This document shows, piece by piece, positions 1 to 10,586 of a stretch of 64,000 nt of DNA; the stretch's first letter is position 1, and each line of letters starts with the position of its first letter. The stretch is from Methanobrevibacter ruminantium M1. GTDB lineage: Archaea; Methanobacteriota; Methanobacteria; Methanobacteriales; Methanobacteriaceae. Where the stretch lies: assembly GCF_000024185.1 (NCBI RefSeq), contig NC_013790.1, positions 2,231,001 to 2,295,000 of the forward strand, given 5' to 3'. A model generated the notes under the pieces. It saw only the letters and a list, made by a program, of their open reading frames with translations. It did no database searches and was not told where the DNA came from. The translations under genes were made by a program, and so were the position numbers.

Positions 1-3000
1 TTAAATCATGACAATACAAGTTCATATTGTCAAATGAGCCTTGAAGATGTCATTTTTGAAAACAATTCAGCCACTTGCGGAAAGGACATTTTCATCGAAG
101 GGAGTTCTGGAAACAATATATTTACCTATTTAAATAATCTGACAATAGTTGCCAATGATTTGAATGTAACTAGTTTGTCTGATAATTTAACCGTCAGCGT
201 ATTTCACCCTTCCGGCGCCATAATCGGAGGAGGGGAAATAAGTTTCTATCTTGATGGTGAATACATTGGAAAATCCACTCTGGTCAATCAAAATGCAAGT
301 TTAGAATATGTAGGATTTAAAAACAATACCATATACGAATTCACAAGCATTTATGAATACGCCTCTTTAAATGACACTTACATTGACGGCATAGTTTCCA
401 CCAAAATCCCTTACGCCTTGGAAAACATTGAACTTTATGTATCCGATGGCAGTGGCGATGATGAAAATGGAAACGGCAGCATAAGCAATCCATTTAAATC
501 AATTTCCAAGGCATTGAGCGAAGGATATCAAAAATCAACAAATATTACAGTGCATATTTTGGAAGGCACTTATACAGGAAGTTTAAACAGCAATTTAAGA
601 ATTCCAACAACTGTTAACATATTGCTTATCGGCGAAGGGGCAGCCAAGACCATAATAAGTGACAGCTCCTCAGACTATTTCATTACAGCATTAAAAGGCA
701 AATGCGAATTAAGAATATCCCAGATGACATTGAATAGGGCGGCCCGTGACACACAATCAGCCATCTATATTGAAGAGGAATCCAATGTGGCCATTGACAA
801 TGTCACATTCATTGGCGGCCAAGGAAATTACGGCGGAGCCATCAATACTGCAGGAAACCTTTCCATAAGAAATTCATATTTCCATGACAATGGATATGCA
901 GATAGAACTTTACGTGCAAATGCCTATTACGGAGGAGCCATTTGCAATGACGGCACCCTAATCATTGACAATACAATATTTGAAAGCGACCATGCAGGCA
1001 GACTAAGTGAAATTGCGAATCAAGGCACATTATACATGAACAATTCAAAAGTGATTGACAGCATAAACGCATATAGCATAAACATGGATTTGGTTGCTAT
1101 CGGCGCTTATGGTGGCCAAAAGGGCGAAATTACAATAGAAAATAGCCAATTCATAGTTAGCTCCAAGACCATCAATGAATTGAATGACAGAATCTATGAT
1201 CCTACAAGGGCATTGACCTGCTTGGGCATTGGTTCATGCCAACATGCAATCCTCATCAACTCCACATTCATTGGCGAAGGGGCAGTATTCTCCCCTTATG
1301 TATTTGGCGGAATTAACTCAAATAATCTTGCAAGTGGAGGATGTACCATGATTCCAGGAGATTTGGAAGTCTACAATTCAACATTTAGAAATGTCCAAGC
1401 TGTAAATATAATATATTCAAGAACAGATAATGTGAGATATCACTCCCAAAGGGTCTTTGAAGGATGCCTATTCGATAATGTCGAATATATAATAGCTGTT
1501 TTGAATACAGGCAATTTTTCAGTTGAGATGCATGACTGCGTTATTTTATCAGATGATCTTGCTAAAATAGGATTTGGAAGTGAAAAAACCATGAAAATGG
1601 ACATTTCCAATAACTGGTGGTCCTCCAACGATGGAAGCTATGACAATGCCACCCTAGGAACTACCAATTACATTTCAAATTGTGTTGTAAAACTCAAGGA
1701 AATAAGTTCAGAGACTGTTCATCCTGAAAGCTATCTGATCCTAACTCTAAATTCAAGCAATAGAACCGGTCTGCTACAGGATGCAATCCTGGCATTCAAG
1801 GCATACGACGGCGAAAACATAAGCGATTACGATGGAGCTTTATATCCTCGAAATTTCGAAATGTCTGCCATAAATGCCACTTTAGATGACCTGGAGGGCA
1901 CAATAATTAACAAGGCCATCAATCCATTTGAGGGTGTAGAAAACAGCGGATATTACATTGAAGCCATTGTAGACAATCAAAAGGTCAATCTGACAGTCCA
2001 TGACAGCCTATCTATCGGCAACGCATACATTTTAGCTGAGAACATTTCAATCAACTACAATGAAACACAAATAAATGTCACTGTTTTGGAAGAGAACGGC
2101 AAAAGAGCGGATGGAGGAAACGTTTCATTGAAATTGCATGATAAAACCTATATATCCGAAATCATTAACGGCACTGCCATATTCGATATAGATGTCCTTC
2201 CTAAAGGGGATTACCTATTAAATTATTCATTAAATCGTCCTAAGGTTTATCACAGCATTTCCAACTCATCAAATTTAACTGTCATTCCATTTAAAATAAA
2301 TGCTTACGCCAATGCCAGCAATATCAAAGTGGGAGAGGATGCAATTGTCATAGCCTATCTAGATAAGGATGCCGGAGGCAACGTCACTTTAGGTGAGGAA
2401 ATCCAAAAAGTCAATGATGGAACTGCCACTTTCATCATTTCCAATTTGGCCAAAGGGGATTACACTTACCAACTAAGTTATTCCGGAGATGAAAAATACG
2501 ATAATGAAACATTCCATGTTTCATTCTCTGTTAACTTGAAGGATGCTAGCATCAGCGTTGAGAATGACACTTTGGACTTGTTTGTTGGCTCCAATGAAAC
2601 CATTGTTGCCACTATCTCTCCAATAGGACTTGCCGTAAATTACAGTTGCAGCAATGAATCTGTAGCAATGGTTGATGAAAATGGTGTCGTCAGTGCAGTT
2701 GGTGCGGGAATGGCTGTAATTACCTTGACTGTCGGTGATGATGTAACTTATAGCAAAAACTCTAGCTCTGTCACTGTCATTGTCAGTAAAATCCCAACCA
2801 TCATTGAGATAGTTAATGATACCATTAGCTTAGAAGTCACAGACAGCCTTGATTCCATTGCAAGTTTAAATCCAGAGGAGGGAGGCAATTTAAACTATGC
2901 AATAAGCGATGACTTGATTGCTAAGATTGACAATGGCCAAATTACTGCATTAAGTGAAGGCAGTGCCATTATAACCGTTTCATTTGATGGCAATGACAAG

Positions 3001-4398
3001 TATACAAAAGCTCAAAACAAAAGCATCAAGATTATTGTTAATCTTAAAGAGGCCAGCGTTAGCGCATTCAGCAATATTGACTTGCTGGTGGGTGAAAATG
3101 ATACCCTTTCTCCAAAAACCTCCCCTGAAGGATTAGATGTGAGATATGAATCTAACGATACATCTGTTGTGCTTGTTGATAATGGCCAAGCCATTGCTGT
3201 TGGCGAGGGCAATGCCACCATTACATTGACTGTCGGCGGCGATGGAGTATATGCAGAAAATACAACAACAGTGAAAGTCAGCGTAAGCAGAATAGCTACC
3301 ATGATTGAAATTGAAAAAGATACCATTGAATTAAAAGTCAATGAGGAATCCCCAATCGGAGCTATATTGGAGCCGGATGTTGGCAATTTAACTTACAGCA
3401 TAAGTGATGAAAGCATTGCTAAAGTTGAAAACGGCAAGATAATTGCTTTAGCTGAAGGAAATGCAAGCCTAAGCATTTCATTTGCAGGAGATGAAAGATA
3501 CATTGGAACAAATGCAAGTGTGGAGATTAGAGTAAATAAGATAAACACAATATTGACTGAAACAGACATAACAACAACCTACAAAGAGGAGGGCTACCTT
3601 ATAGCAACACTGAAAGACAGCCAAAATAATCCAATAAGCGGAGCTGTACTGACTGTTGACTTGGATGGAATCAAAAACTATACAACTGATTCCAATGGGC
3701 AAATCAAGATAGCGACAAATAATCTGATTCCAGACACTTATACTGCAAGAATCAGCTTTGCAGGCAATGAAAACTACAGCTCATCTAATGGAAATGCAAG
3801 TGTTACCGTTAAAAGGATAGGTACAAAGCTTAATTTCAATGACATGAACACTACCGCCTTTGATTCCAATATAGAAGGAAGAATAGGAGAATATTTCTAT
3901 TTCCAATTAGTTGACTGCGATGGAAATCCACTAGCCAACAAAAAAGTTATCATAGGATTCAATGGAGTCAAATACAATAGGCAAACCAATGAAACAGGAT
4001 GGGCAAAGATACAGATCAACTTGAAATATGCCAATTCTTACACCTTTGCAATAGCATTCCTAGGAGATGACAACTATAGCGGATCATTCAACTTTGCAGT
4101 AATACGCGTTAGCCAACAGACCCCTAAATTAACTGCAAGTAGCAAGACCTATAAGTCAAGCGCAAAGACCAAGACACTGACTGCCACACTCAAATCCTCT
4201 AGCGGAAAAGCCATTGCAGGTAAAAAAATAAGCTTTAGACTAAATGGTAAAGTCTATACAGCAAATACCAATTCATTGGGAGTGGCTACTGTAAAGGTCT
4301 CTTTAAACAAGAAGGGAACCTATAGCTTTACAGCGCAATTCAGTGGTGACAGCACCTATAAGAAGGTTACTAAAACTGCAAAGCTAACAATAAAATAG
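1..4398 (+). CDS. Adhesin-like surface protein, 3' part (5' end outside window)
   Basis: The frame is open from base 1, so the gene starts upstream; the first ATG at 34 is internal. At least 1465 residues are visible. About residues 140-560 form a parallel beta-helix region: it opens with a DGSGDDENGNGSISNPF motif and has many short N-rich turns, as in pectate-lyase-like adhesins. Next come several Ig-like domains; those from about 840 to 1165 are Big_2-like, with repeated 'NESVAMVDENGVVSAVGAG' and 'AVGEGNATITLTVGG' type cores. Three further Ig-like repeats of the Big_1/Big_3 type follow, ending in a Lys/Thr-rich domain typical of Methanobrevibacter adhesin-like proteins. No C-terminal membrane anchor is visible, so attachment would be by wall binding (inference). 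Probably exported and involved in contact with gut partners or host; the ligand is unknown. Confidence 0.88.
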   Translation, partial: LNHDNTSSYCQMSLEDVIFENNSATCGKDIFIEGSSGNNIFTYLNNLTIVANDLNVTSLSDNLTVSVFHPSGAIIGGGEISFYLDGEYIGKSTLVNQNASLEYVGFKNNTIYEFTSIYEYASLNDTYIDGIVSTKIPYALENIELYVSDGSGDDENGNGSISNPFKSISKALSEGYQKSTNITVHILEGTYTGSLNSNLRIPTTVNILLIGEGAAKTIISDSSSDYFITALKGKCELRISQMTLNRAARDTQSAIYIEEESNVAIDNVTFIGGQGNYGGAINTAGNLSIRNSYFHDNGYADRTLRANAYYGGAICNDGTLIIDNTIFESDHAGRLSEIANQGTLYMNNSKVIDSINAYSINMDLVAIGAYGGQKGEITIENSQFIVSSKTINELNDRIYDPTRALTCLGIGSCQHAILINSTFIGEGAVFSPYVFGGINSNNLASGGCTMIPGDLEVYNSTFRNVQAVNIIYSRTDNVRYHSQRVFEGCLFDNVEYIIAVLNTGNFSVEMHDCVILSDDLAKIGFGSEKTMKMDISNNWWSSNDGSYDNATLGTTNYISNCVVKLKEISSETVHPESYLILTLNSSNRTGLLQDAILAFKAYDGENISDYDGALYPRNFEMSAINATLDDLEGTIINKAINPFEGVENSGYYIEAIVDNQKVNLTVHDSLSIGNAYILAENISINYNETQINVTVLEENGKRADGGNVSLKLHDKTYISEIINGTAIFDIDVLPKGDYLLNYSLNRPKVYHSISNSSNLTVIPFKINAYANASNIKVGEDAIVIAYLDKDAGGNVTLGEEIQKVNDGTATFIISNLAKGDYTYQLSYSGDEKYDNETFHVSFSVNLKDASISVENDTLDLFVGSNETIVATISPIGLAVNYSCSNESVAMVDENGVVSAVGAGMAVITLTVGDDVTYSKNSSSVTVIVSKIPTIIEIVNDTISLEVTDSLDSIASLNPEEGGNLNYAISDDLIAKIDNGQITALSEGSAIITVSFDGNDKYTKAQNKSIKIIVNLKEASVSAFSNIDLLVGENDTLSPKTSPEGLDVRYESNDTSVVLVDNGQAIAVGEGNATITLTVGGDGVYAENTTTVKVSVSRIATMIEIEKDTIELKVNEESPIGAILEPDVGNLTYSISDESIAKVENGKIIALAEGNASLSISFAGDERYIGTNASVEIRVNKINTILTETDITTTYKEEGYLIATLKDSQNNPISGAVLTVDLDGIKNYTTDSNGQIKIATNNLIPDTYTARISFAGNENYSSSNGNASVTVKRIGTKLNFNDMNTTAFDSNIEGRIGEYFYFQLVDCDGNPLANKKVIIGFNGVKYNRQTNETGWAKIQINLKYANSYTFAIAFLGDDNYSGSFNFAVIRVSQQTPKLTASSKTYKSSAKTKTLTATLKSSSGKAIAGKKISFRLNGKVYTANTNSLGVATVKVSLNKKGTYSFTAQFSGDSTYKKVTKTAKLTIK

Positions 4399-4405
4399 AT
4401 TTTTA

Positions 4406-4476
4406 GGGGGTTTAATTCCCCCATATTAACTATTTTTAATAAATTTGGACTTTATTGCTCCAATATTAACTATTTT
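4406..4476 (+). terminator. Duplicated terminator after the adhesin gene
   Basis: Two consecutive stem-loops follow the stop codon. The first is GGGGG-TTTAATT-CCCCC (4406-4422), the second TTGGA...TCCAA (4445-4463). Each is followed by the same tail, ATATTAACTATTTTT then A/G and ATAAAT. This looks like a tandem duplication of a terminator module. Confidence 0.6.
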
Positions 4477-4860
4477 TGATAAATCTTTTTTTAAAATTTA
4501 ATTATTCTCATAAATGGCTTTTGTTTATAAAAATAAAAGCCAAAACTTTTTTTAACTCTATTTAACTCTTTTTTTTAACTTTCTTAACAAACCTATAATA
4601 AATAAAATATCTACATGCTATAATACAAAAAATATCAAATTTAAAAAACTAAAATCACAAACCTTTAACTCAATTAATAAATAGTTATATCTATTAAAAA
4701 CAATAAAACAATAAATGAATAAACTTTATAAAAACTATATTTATAAAGCCATAGATAAAAAAAAACTTTATAAAAAATATATTTTTTAAAGACATAGATG
4801 AATAAAATTTATAAAAACATTATTTACAAAACCCATAAAAATTAAAAAACTAAAGAAATA
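4477..4860. other. AT-rich spacer before tldD
   Basis: No gene seen. It holds imperfect direct repeats of the type ACTTTATAAAAA(N)TATAT plus 'ACATAGAT' between 4720 and 4830. Any of these could be TATA boxes for tldD, whose Shine-Dalgarno AAGGAG lies at 4860-4865. Confidence 0.4.
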
Positions 4861-4872
4861 AGGAGTCTTAAA

Positions 4873-6243
4873 ATGGAAGAACACATAGACTTATTTAAAA
4901 GCATACTAAACAAGATAGAAGATAAAGTGGATTATGCAGACATAAGGGCTGGAACTGGAAACAACACAAGCATAACCATGAAAGACAATCAGATTCAAGA
5001 CATTAACACAGGACTGTCAACTGTTGCAAGAATAAGAGTATTAAACAATGGAGCTTGGGGCTTTGCAACAACCAATGACTTTTCCAAACTTGAAGAGATA
5101 AGCGAAAAAGCCATAAAGATATCAAACTCACTGAAAGGAGACATCACTCTTGCAGAATGCGACATCATAGAGGATGCTGTTGCAATTGAACAGAAGATAA
5201 AGCTAAGCGATGTAAGCATAGAAGAGAAAAAGGAAATAATACAAGATGCAAACAAGGCAAGCAATGTTGGCAATGTAATAAGCACAACTGTAAGATATGG
5301 GGATGCAGAGTCAAAGACTGCATTTCTAAGCAGCGAAGGAAGCTGCATACTAACAGACAATGCAAGGGTCAGCCTATCACTTAATGCAGTTGCATCAAAT
5401 GGGGAGCTTATCCAATTCCATCATGACAGCTTAGGCGGAGTCAAGGGATTTGAAGTATTGAAGAATGCAGATATCGAATCCTTTGGAAGAAAAGTTGGAG
5501 AAAAGGCCACTGAACTTCTAGATGCCAAGCCAGCACCATCAGGAAGATTTACAATCATTGCAGACAATAGCTTAACAGGAGTATTTATCCACGAGGCAGT
5601 AGGCCATGCCGTAGAGGCAGACCTTGTGCTTCAGGATGATTCCATACTTCATGACCAGATGAATAAAAAGATAGGTTCAGATATTGTTAATATCTATGAC
5701 GACTCAAGCAATAAGGATGGATTCGGCTATTATCCATATGATGTTGAAGGGGTTAAAACAAGAAAGAACCAGATAGTCAAGGATGGAGATCTAATTTCAT
5801 ACCTATCATCAAGGGAAAGTGCAGGTAAGCTTGACATTCCGCTTACAGGTAATGCACGTTCATCAATCAGCGATCAGCCTATTGTAAGAATGAGCAATAC
5901 CTATCTCCAGCCAGGAGACTTAAGCTTTGATGAGCTTATTGAAGACATTAAGGACGGAATATATCTTAAAGGCTCAAGGGGAGGTCAAGTGGATACAGGA
6001 AAAGGAATCTTCCAATTCAATGCTTCCGAAGCATATAAGATAGAAAACGGAGAGTTAAAGGACCACTTCAGAGACGTTTCCTTATCTGGAAACATACTTG
6101 AAACCTTAAAATGTGTTGATGCAATAGGATCTGACTTTAAGCTAAGCGTTGGATTCTGTGGCAAAGGTGGACAGACTGCACCAGTTGGAGATGGAGGTCC
6201 TCATACTAGGATATTGAATGCAATGGTAGGTGGAAGTAGTTAA
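4873..6243 (+). CDS. tldD: TldD-type metalloprotease
   Basis: 456 residues, the usual length of the TldD/PmbA family. The N-terminal half carries the conserved '[16 protein letters not shown]' element. The metal site HEAVGH (HExxxH) is at about residues 240-245, which marks TldD rather than its inactive partner PmbA. The C-terminal half ends in the family signature [17 protein letters not shown]. TldD acts with PmbA as a cytoplasmic peptidase that trims small peptides; in bacteria this includes microcin B17 and CcdA. The archaeal substrate is unknown. The partner gene is not adjacent in this window. Start chosen from AAGGAG 8 nt before the ATG. Confidence 0.93.
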   Translation: MEEHIDLFKSILNKIEDKVDYADIRAGTGNNTSITMKDNQIQDINTGLSTVARIRVLNNGAWGFATTNDFSKLEEISEKAIKISNSLKGDITLAECDIIEDAVAIEQKIKLSDVSIEEKKEIIQDANKASNVGNVISTTVRYGDAESKTAFLSSEGSCILTDNARVSLSLNAVASNGELIQFHHDSLGGVKGFEVLKNADIESFGRKVGEKATELLDAKPAPSGRFTIIADNSLTGVFIHEAVGHAVEADLVLQDDSILHDQMNKKIGSDIVNIYDDSSNKDGFGYYPYDVEGVKTRKNQIVKDGDLISYLSSRESAGKLDIPLTGNARSSISDQPIVRMSNTYLQPGDLSFDELIEDIKDGIYLKGSRGGQVDTGKGIFQFNASEAYKIENGELKDHFRDVSLSGNILETLKCVDAIGSDFKLSVGFCGKGGQTAPVGDGGPHTRILNAMVGGSS

Positions 6244-6570
6244 CTTTCACAAAAATAACTTTTTATATTTAAAAAGCAAAACTCTATAAAAAATATCTTA
6301 TTATTTTCAATAGGAATTAATGATTAATTAAATTAAATAGAAGATAAATTATTTTATATAGTTTATGTAAAACTATTAATTTAATTATAACTTTAATTAA
6401 AATAAACAATTTATAATATATATTTAATAAATTGTAGAAAAGATATGTAGATGTGACAATTAAGAAATTATATTTTATTCAAAAATAGACTATAAAAACT
6501 AAGACATAGTGCTTGAATAATTATTTTAAAATTTTTAAAACTATAGAAAAAACAATTTGAAGGTGAAAAT
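6244..6570. other. AT-rich spacer, nothing specific
   Basis: About 330 bases with only A/T runs. No RNA gene, repeat array or convincing short ORF seen. The GAAGGTGAAAAT just before 6571 is the Shine-Dalgarno of the next gene. Confidence 0.4.
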
Positions 6571-7128
6571 ATGTTAAGTGAAGACGACGGCAAATATTTA
6601 CTTGAATTAGCAAAAGATGCAATTGAAACCTATGTAAAAGAGCATGATAAGATTGATGTGCCTTCAGATTGTCCAGAACATCTTAGGGAAAAGCTTGGAG
6701 TATTTGTAACCCTAAACAAGAACAACAACCTAAGGGGATGCATAGGCTATCCAGAACCTATCTTTCCATTGGTTGAAGCGACTATAGAGTCTGCAATATC
6801 TGCTGCAGTAAGAGATCCTCGTTTTCCAGAAGTTGGTGAAAGCGAACTTGACAGTCTTGAATATGAAATAACAGTACTCACTAAGCCAGAGCTTATTGAA
6901 GTGGATAAGCCTATAGATTATTTGGATAATATAATAATTGGAGAGGATGGGCTTATTGTAGAGAAAGGATTCTATAGAGGATTATTATTGCCGCAGGTAG
7001 CACCTGAACACAATATGGATAAGGAAGAATTTTTATCACATACTTGTCTTAAGGCAGGTTTAAGGCCAGATACATGGTTAAATAAGGATACAAAGGTGTT
7101 TAAGTTCCAAGGGCAAATATTTAAATAA
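6571..7128 (+). CDS. AMMECR1 domain protein (AmmeMemoRadiSam A type)
   Basis: 185 residues forming a single AMMECR1 domain. The hallmark LRGCIGYPEP is near residues 52-61, followed by 'AAVRDPRFPEV' and, later, 'LPQVAPEHNMDKEEFL' and 'CLKAGL'. The family is universal in archaea and in human AMMECR1. In many genomes it accompanies a Memo-like protein and a radical SAM enzyme; neither is adjacent here. The biochemical role is not settled. Strong Shine-Dalgarno GAAGGTGA 6 nt before the ATG supports this start. Confidence 0.9.
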   Translation: MLSEDDGKYLLELAKDAIETYVKEHDKIDVPSDCPEHLREKLGVFVTLNKNNNLRGCIGYPEPIFPLVEATIESAISAAVRDPRFPEVGESELDSLEYEITVLTKPELIEVDKPIDYLDNIIIGEDGLIVEKGFYRGLLLPQVAPEHNMDKEEFLSHTCLKAGLRPDTWLNKDTKVFKFQGQIFK

Positions 7129-7244
7129 TTATATTTATAAAATTAATAACTTAGTAGAAAAAACCATAGAAAAATTAATTACTTAATCTATTTACCCAGC
7201 AGAATAGATTTGATTTATAAAAAAACAATTAAAACGTGATTATT

Positions 7245-8300
7245 ATGATGTTACCAACTATACCAACTCCAGATGAGTTATTGGATAAAGGATTTAGAAG
7301 AGGAAAGAAGGCAGCTGATTTAAGAAGAGGAGAAAAGATGCCTAAGCGCCTGAAAGGGAAGCGAATTGAAGAGACCAGAGTTATCACTGCCTGTCAGGTA
7401 ATCAAGGACCGTCTTAAGATGATTCTTGATCGGACTCCTGAAATTGAAGAGCTTCCGGAATTCTATCAGGATTATATAGACATTACAGTTGGGGTTGACG
7501 ACTTTAAGCAAGCTCTCGGTGCAGTCAACTGGGCTTACGGAATCATCACACAGCTTGAAAAGGAATATGGGGCAAAGATTAGGAAAGCTCCTTCTGAACG
7601 TGCCACCGGTCTTCGAAAGCAAGCCTATGGCCGTATATCATCTGTTGTACATAAGATTGAAAAGGACCTTGACTTTTTGGACTTTGCAAAGCAAAGCCTT
7701 AGAAACATGCCTACTGTAGACTTTGATGCAATAAGCATTGTAATTGCAGGATTTCCAAATGTTGGAAAGTCAACATTACTAACCCACATTACAGATGCTG
7801 AGCCTCAAGTTGCAAACTATCCATTTACAACCAAAGGTATTCAGATTGGGCATTTTGAAAAAAGATGGCAGCACTATCAAATCATTGACACTCCCGGTCT
7901 TCTAGACAGGCCTATTGGAGACATGAATGATATTGAGCTTAATGCTATGGTGGCTCTTGAGCATCTGGCTGATGCAATACTCTTTATCTTTGATGCATCT
8001 GAAACATGTGGATATGCCCTTGAGAATCAGTACAATCTTCTGGAGGAAATCAAGAATGTCTTTGATGCCCCTATCATATATTTATTTAATAAGATGGACA
8101 TTTCAGACTATGATGGAGCAAGGCATGACTATGTTCAGGAGTATATTGATAAGACTGAGAATCCATTGCTTATCTCTGCAGCTGAAGGTGAAGGATTGGA
8201 AGAGATCATTCAGTTAATTCAGCAGGTTGAAAAAAGAGAGATAGCTGAAGAAGATGAAGATGAATATGAAGATGATGAAAACTATTTTGATTTGACTTAA
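7245..8300 (+). CDS. NOG1-family GTPase
   Basis: About 351 residues. A helical N-terminal NOG1 region (about 1-160) is followed by an Obg/TrmE-type G domain. G1 is GFPNVGKST near residue 170, G3 is DTPGL, G4 is NKMD, and G5 is about SAAEGEG. An acidic tail ([11 protein letters not shown]) closes the protein. Eukaryotic Nog1 works in large ribosomal subunit assembly; the archaeal protein is assumed to do the same. The frame can be extended to a GTG at 7236, but that GTG is part of the Shine-Dalgarno GTGAT, so ATG 7245 (or the next ATG, 7248) is the likely start. Confidence 0.88.
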   Translation: MMLPTIPTPDELLDKGFRRGKKAADLRRGEKMPKRLKGKRIEETRVITACQVIKDRLKMILDRTPEIEELPEFYQDYIDITVGVDDFKQALGAVNWAYGIITQLEKEYGAKIRKAPSERATGLRKQAYGRISSVVHKIEKDLDFLDFAKQSLRNMPTVDFDAISIVIAGFPNVGKSTLLTHITDAEPQVANYPFTTKGIQIGHFEKRWQHYQIIDTPGLLDRPIGDMNDIELNAMVALEHLADAILFIFDASETCGYALENQYNLLEEIKNVFDAPIIYLFNKMDISDYDGARHDYVQEYIDKTENPLLISAAEGEGLEEIIQLIQQVEKREIAEEDEDEYEDDENYFDLT

Positions 8301-8337
8301 AACTAAAATCAAGAATGAAACTTGATAAAACTATTCT

Positions 8338-8368
8338 GATTTGACTTAAGTCGAATCAAAACTTTTTA
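8338..8368 (+). terminator. Terminator hairpin after NOG1 gene
   Basis: A near-perfect palindrome GATTTGACTTAAGTCGAATC (8338-8357) is followed by a T-rich run. The left half of this sequence also occurs at the very end of the NOG1 coding region (8288-8301). Confidence 0.55.
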
Positions 8369-8536
8369 TTTTTTTACACCTAAACACACCAAGCTACTTT
8401 CCTACAAGAATGTGAAATTTTAGCGATTTTTAAAAATTTCAAAATTAATTATTTTTTAACATTCAACAACTAAATCAAAAGAAATAAATATGAAAATAAA
8501 CTATTTTTTATATGAAAAATTAAAGATCTTAAAAAA

Positions 8537-8628
8537 TGTATACAAATTTAAAAAATGTGTACACGAATAGAAAACTTTATATACTAAAAGATCCATAGTT
8601 CAAGTATACATTAGTAACAAAAGTATAC
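8537..8628 (+). promoter_or_regulatory. hsp20 promoter with four GTATAC-type palindromes
   Basis: The TATA box TTTATATA is at 8577-8583 in the context AAAACTTTATATACTAAAAG. Two palindromes lie upstream (TGTATACA 8537-8544, GTGTACAC 8557-8564) and two downstream (GTATAC 8604-8609 and 8623-8628). The downstream sites overlap a copy of ATACTAAAAGAT, which also occurs at the TATA box. Spacing on both sides of the box suggests operators for a repressor that blocks TBP/TFB or RNA polymerase. The regulator is not known. Confidence 0.6.
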
Positions 8629-8649
8629 TAAAAGATTTTTGGATATGAA

Positions 8650-8666
8650 ATTCCCTTTTTGGGAAT
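8650..8666 (+). promoter_or_regulatory. Hairpin in hsp20 5' UTR
   Basis: ATTCCC-TTTTT-GGGAAT forms a perfect 6-bp stem with a 5-nt loop, in the predicted 5' UTR of about 120 nt. It lies 59 nt before the ATG, so it does not directly cover the Shine-Dalgarno (AAGGAG at 8711-8716). Confidence 0.45.
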
Positions 8667-8725
8667 GGAAATGTCTTAAAAAAAATGTTGAATTTTAATA
8701 AAATTATGTAAAGGAGATCGATAAT

Positions 8726-9319
8726 ATGGCTGAAGATATGAGCGAAAATATTGAAACCAAATCTGACTTTAAAGACAAAGCTGAAGAATTCAAAGCAAAA
8801 GCTGAAGCAAGAACTGAAGCTAACAAAGAAAAATGGGATGAAACCTACAACAAAGGTAAAGACGTAGCAGGAAAAGTTGGTGAAAACCTATCAAAAACCA
8901 TTGATGACACCATCATTGCAATGAAAGCTATGCAAAAGAACTTTGATGACAAATACCAATCCTATAAGGAAACCTCTGCAACCAACAAAATCAGCGTTGA
9001 CCTTGCAGAAACTAAAGACTTCTACTACTTACAAGCTTACCTAGCAGGTGTAGCTAAAGAAGACATCTCAATTGAAGCAACTGACAGTTCCATCTCCATC
9101 AACGCAGAACTTAAAAACATTCTCTGCAGCATTGAAGAAGATGAAGAAAACCCAGCAAACCTAATTATCACTGGAGTAAAAACTGGAGTTGCTGAAAGGA
9201 CCATTAAATTAGGAGCTGAAATAGTTAAAGAGGAAATTTCTGCAAAACAAGACAATGGTATATTATTTATAACCATTCCTAAAAAAGAAATTCCTACAAC
9301 TAAAATTGATATAGAATAA
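8726..9319 (+). CDS. Hsp20/alpha-crystallin small heat-shock protein with long charged N-terminus
   Basis: 197 residues, longer than the usual 140-150 for archaeal Hsp20. Residues 1-90 are Lys/Glu/Ala-rich and strongly helical, probably coiled coil. The alpha-crystallin domain follows at about 91-190, with the core 'YYLQAYLAGVAKEDISIEA' and a final beta strand 'NGILFITIPK'. It ends in IPTTKIDI, whose I-x-I-like tail could mediate oligomer contacts. Role: ATP-independent holdase for unfolding proteins in the cytoplasm. Promoter palindromes and a UTR hairpin suggest stress control. The Shine-Dalgarno AAAGGAGATCG supports the start. Confidence 0.87.
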   Translation: MAEDMSENIETKSDFKDKAEEFKAKAEARTEANKEKWDETYNKGKDVAGKVGENLSKTIDDTIIAMKAMQKNFDDKYQSYKETSATNKISVDLAETKDFYYLQAYLAGVAKEDISIEATDSSISINAELKNILCSIEEDEENPANLIITGVKTGVAERTIKLGAEIVKEEISAKQDNGILFITIPKKEIPTTKIDIE

Positions 9320-9320
9320 A

Positions 9321-9354
9321 TATAGCAATTATTTGCTATAATTTATTTTTTTTA
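9321..9354 (+). terminator. Terminator after hsp20
   Basis: TATAGCAA-TTAT-TTGCTATA (8-bp perfect stem, 9321-9340) immediately follows the stop codon and is followed by a T-rich run. Confidence 0.65.
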
Positions 9355-10055
9355 AAATCTCTTTATTGATTATCCCTACTATTGTTTTTTATAGATAAGA
9401 AACCTACTGTCTATAAAAAATAATATTTTTTTCTTTTTTAAAACTCTCCAAAATTCATTCTTAATTCATTTAAAAAAGGACAAAAAATATAACTTCCTAT
9501 TTAGATAAATTGATTTTAAAAAAACTATATCACAACTCCCTAATTTAATTATTTAAAATGATAAAATATATCTCAAAACTCTCTTAATTTACTTAATTTT
9601 TAGAAAGGATAAACTATATTTCAAAACTCTCTTATTTTAATTATCCTTTTTTATTTTTTTTAATTTTCTTATTTTAATTGTTTTTATTCTAATATACTTA
9701 TTTTACTTTCTATTAGAGTTATCCATATTTTGATTTAAATTGTTTTAATTGATTTAAATTGATTACATTTAATTATTCTAAGTTTACTCATTCTATTTTT
9801 ATTTCAAAGATCAAAAGTTATTTTTAAAAAATCAACTAATAATTTTTCAAAAATTTTTCAATCCAAACCCAATATCTAAATTAAGATAACTATTGAAAAA
9901 ATTTAATAATAACAACTATTTTTAACTATAGATTAATATTCATAATAATTTTAAAAAAACTACTTTAATATAAAAGTTATATAAATTTTTAAGAAAATAT
10001 AAGGAAAAAAGGGAAATATTTAATACTAAGTTCGAATATAATATTACTTAACTAT
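9355..10055. other. AT-rich spacer before histone gene
   Basis: About 700 bases without a gene. The motif CAAAACTCTCTTA(T/A)TTT occurs near 9575 and 9623, with a similar AAAACTCTCC near 9441. No RNA gene recognised. The region from 10005 to 10060 should contain the histone promoter; no clear single TATA box could be chosen. Confidence 0.4.
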
Positions 10056-10072
10056 AAAACGGAGGTGAAAAT

Positions 10073-10276
10073 ATGGCAATTCCTAAAGCTCCTGTTAATA
10101 GGATTATTAAAGATGCTGGTGCTGAAAGAGTAAGTGCTGAAGCAGTAGATGCATTAGTAGCATACTTAGAAGAAGACGCAGCTGCTATCTCTAAAAAAGC
10201 AATTGAATATGCAAAAATCGCTAAAAGACAAACTGTAAAAGCTGACGATATTGCATTAGCTATTAAAAACGAATAA
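10073..10276 (+). CDS. Archaeal histone, HMf type
   Basis: 67 residues, a single minimal histone fold with no tail. It starts AIPKAPVNRIIKDAGAERVS and ends KRQTVKADDIALAIK, both classic HMfA/HMfB sequences. It forms dimers that stack into DNA-wrapping hypernucleosomes. A textbook GGAGGTGA lies 6 nt before the ATG, consistent with very high expression. It is a close paralogue of the tailed histone at 44200. Confidence 0.97.
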   Translation: MAIPKAPVNRIIKDAGAERVSAEAVDALVAYLEEDAAAISKKAIEYAKIAKRQTVKADDIALAIKNE

Positions 10277-10310
10277 GATAATTAATTTATCTTATTTTCA
10301 AATTTTTTAA
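10272..10310 (+). terminator. Terminator overlapping the histone stop
   Basis: AATAAGATAA...TTATCTTATT (10-bp stem, 10272-10296) begins inside the last codons and is followed by T-runs at 10302-10307 and beyond. Confidence 0.6.
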
Positions 10311-10586
10311 ATTTTTAATTTTTTTGTATTACTTTTTTTAAAACTGATTTTTATTTATTATCTTGACTTATTTTGAAGTTATAACTGCTATAAACTGATT
10401 TATTCCTTATTTTAACTTATTTTGAATTTATAACTGCTTTTAAAGTGTTATTTCTTAAAAAAAAGAATTTAAGATAATTATCTGCCAATTTAAAAATTAT
10501 GTTAAAATAAAAAAAAGAGTTTCAAGACAATTATTCAGCGAATGAAAAACTATCTTGACTTATTTAAAAAAAAAGAATCTCAATGA
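10311..10586. other. Spacer with short direct repeats
   Basis: A 25-nt imperfect direct repeat (ACTTATTTTGAA then TTATAACTGCT) occurs at about 10364 and 10410. Another motif, AACTATCTTGA, occurs at 10549 and again inside the end of the next gene, near 10603. This suggests local duplication of a gene's 3' end. Confidence 0.4.
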
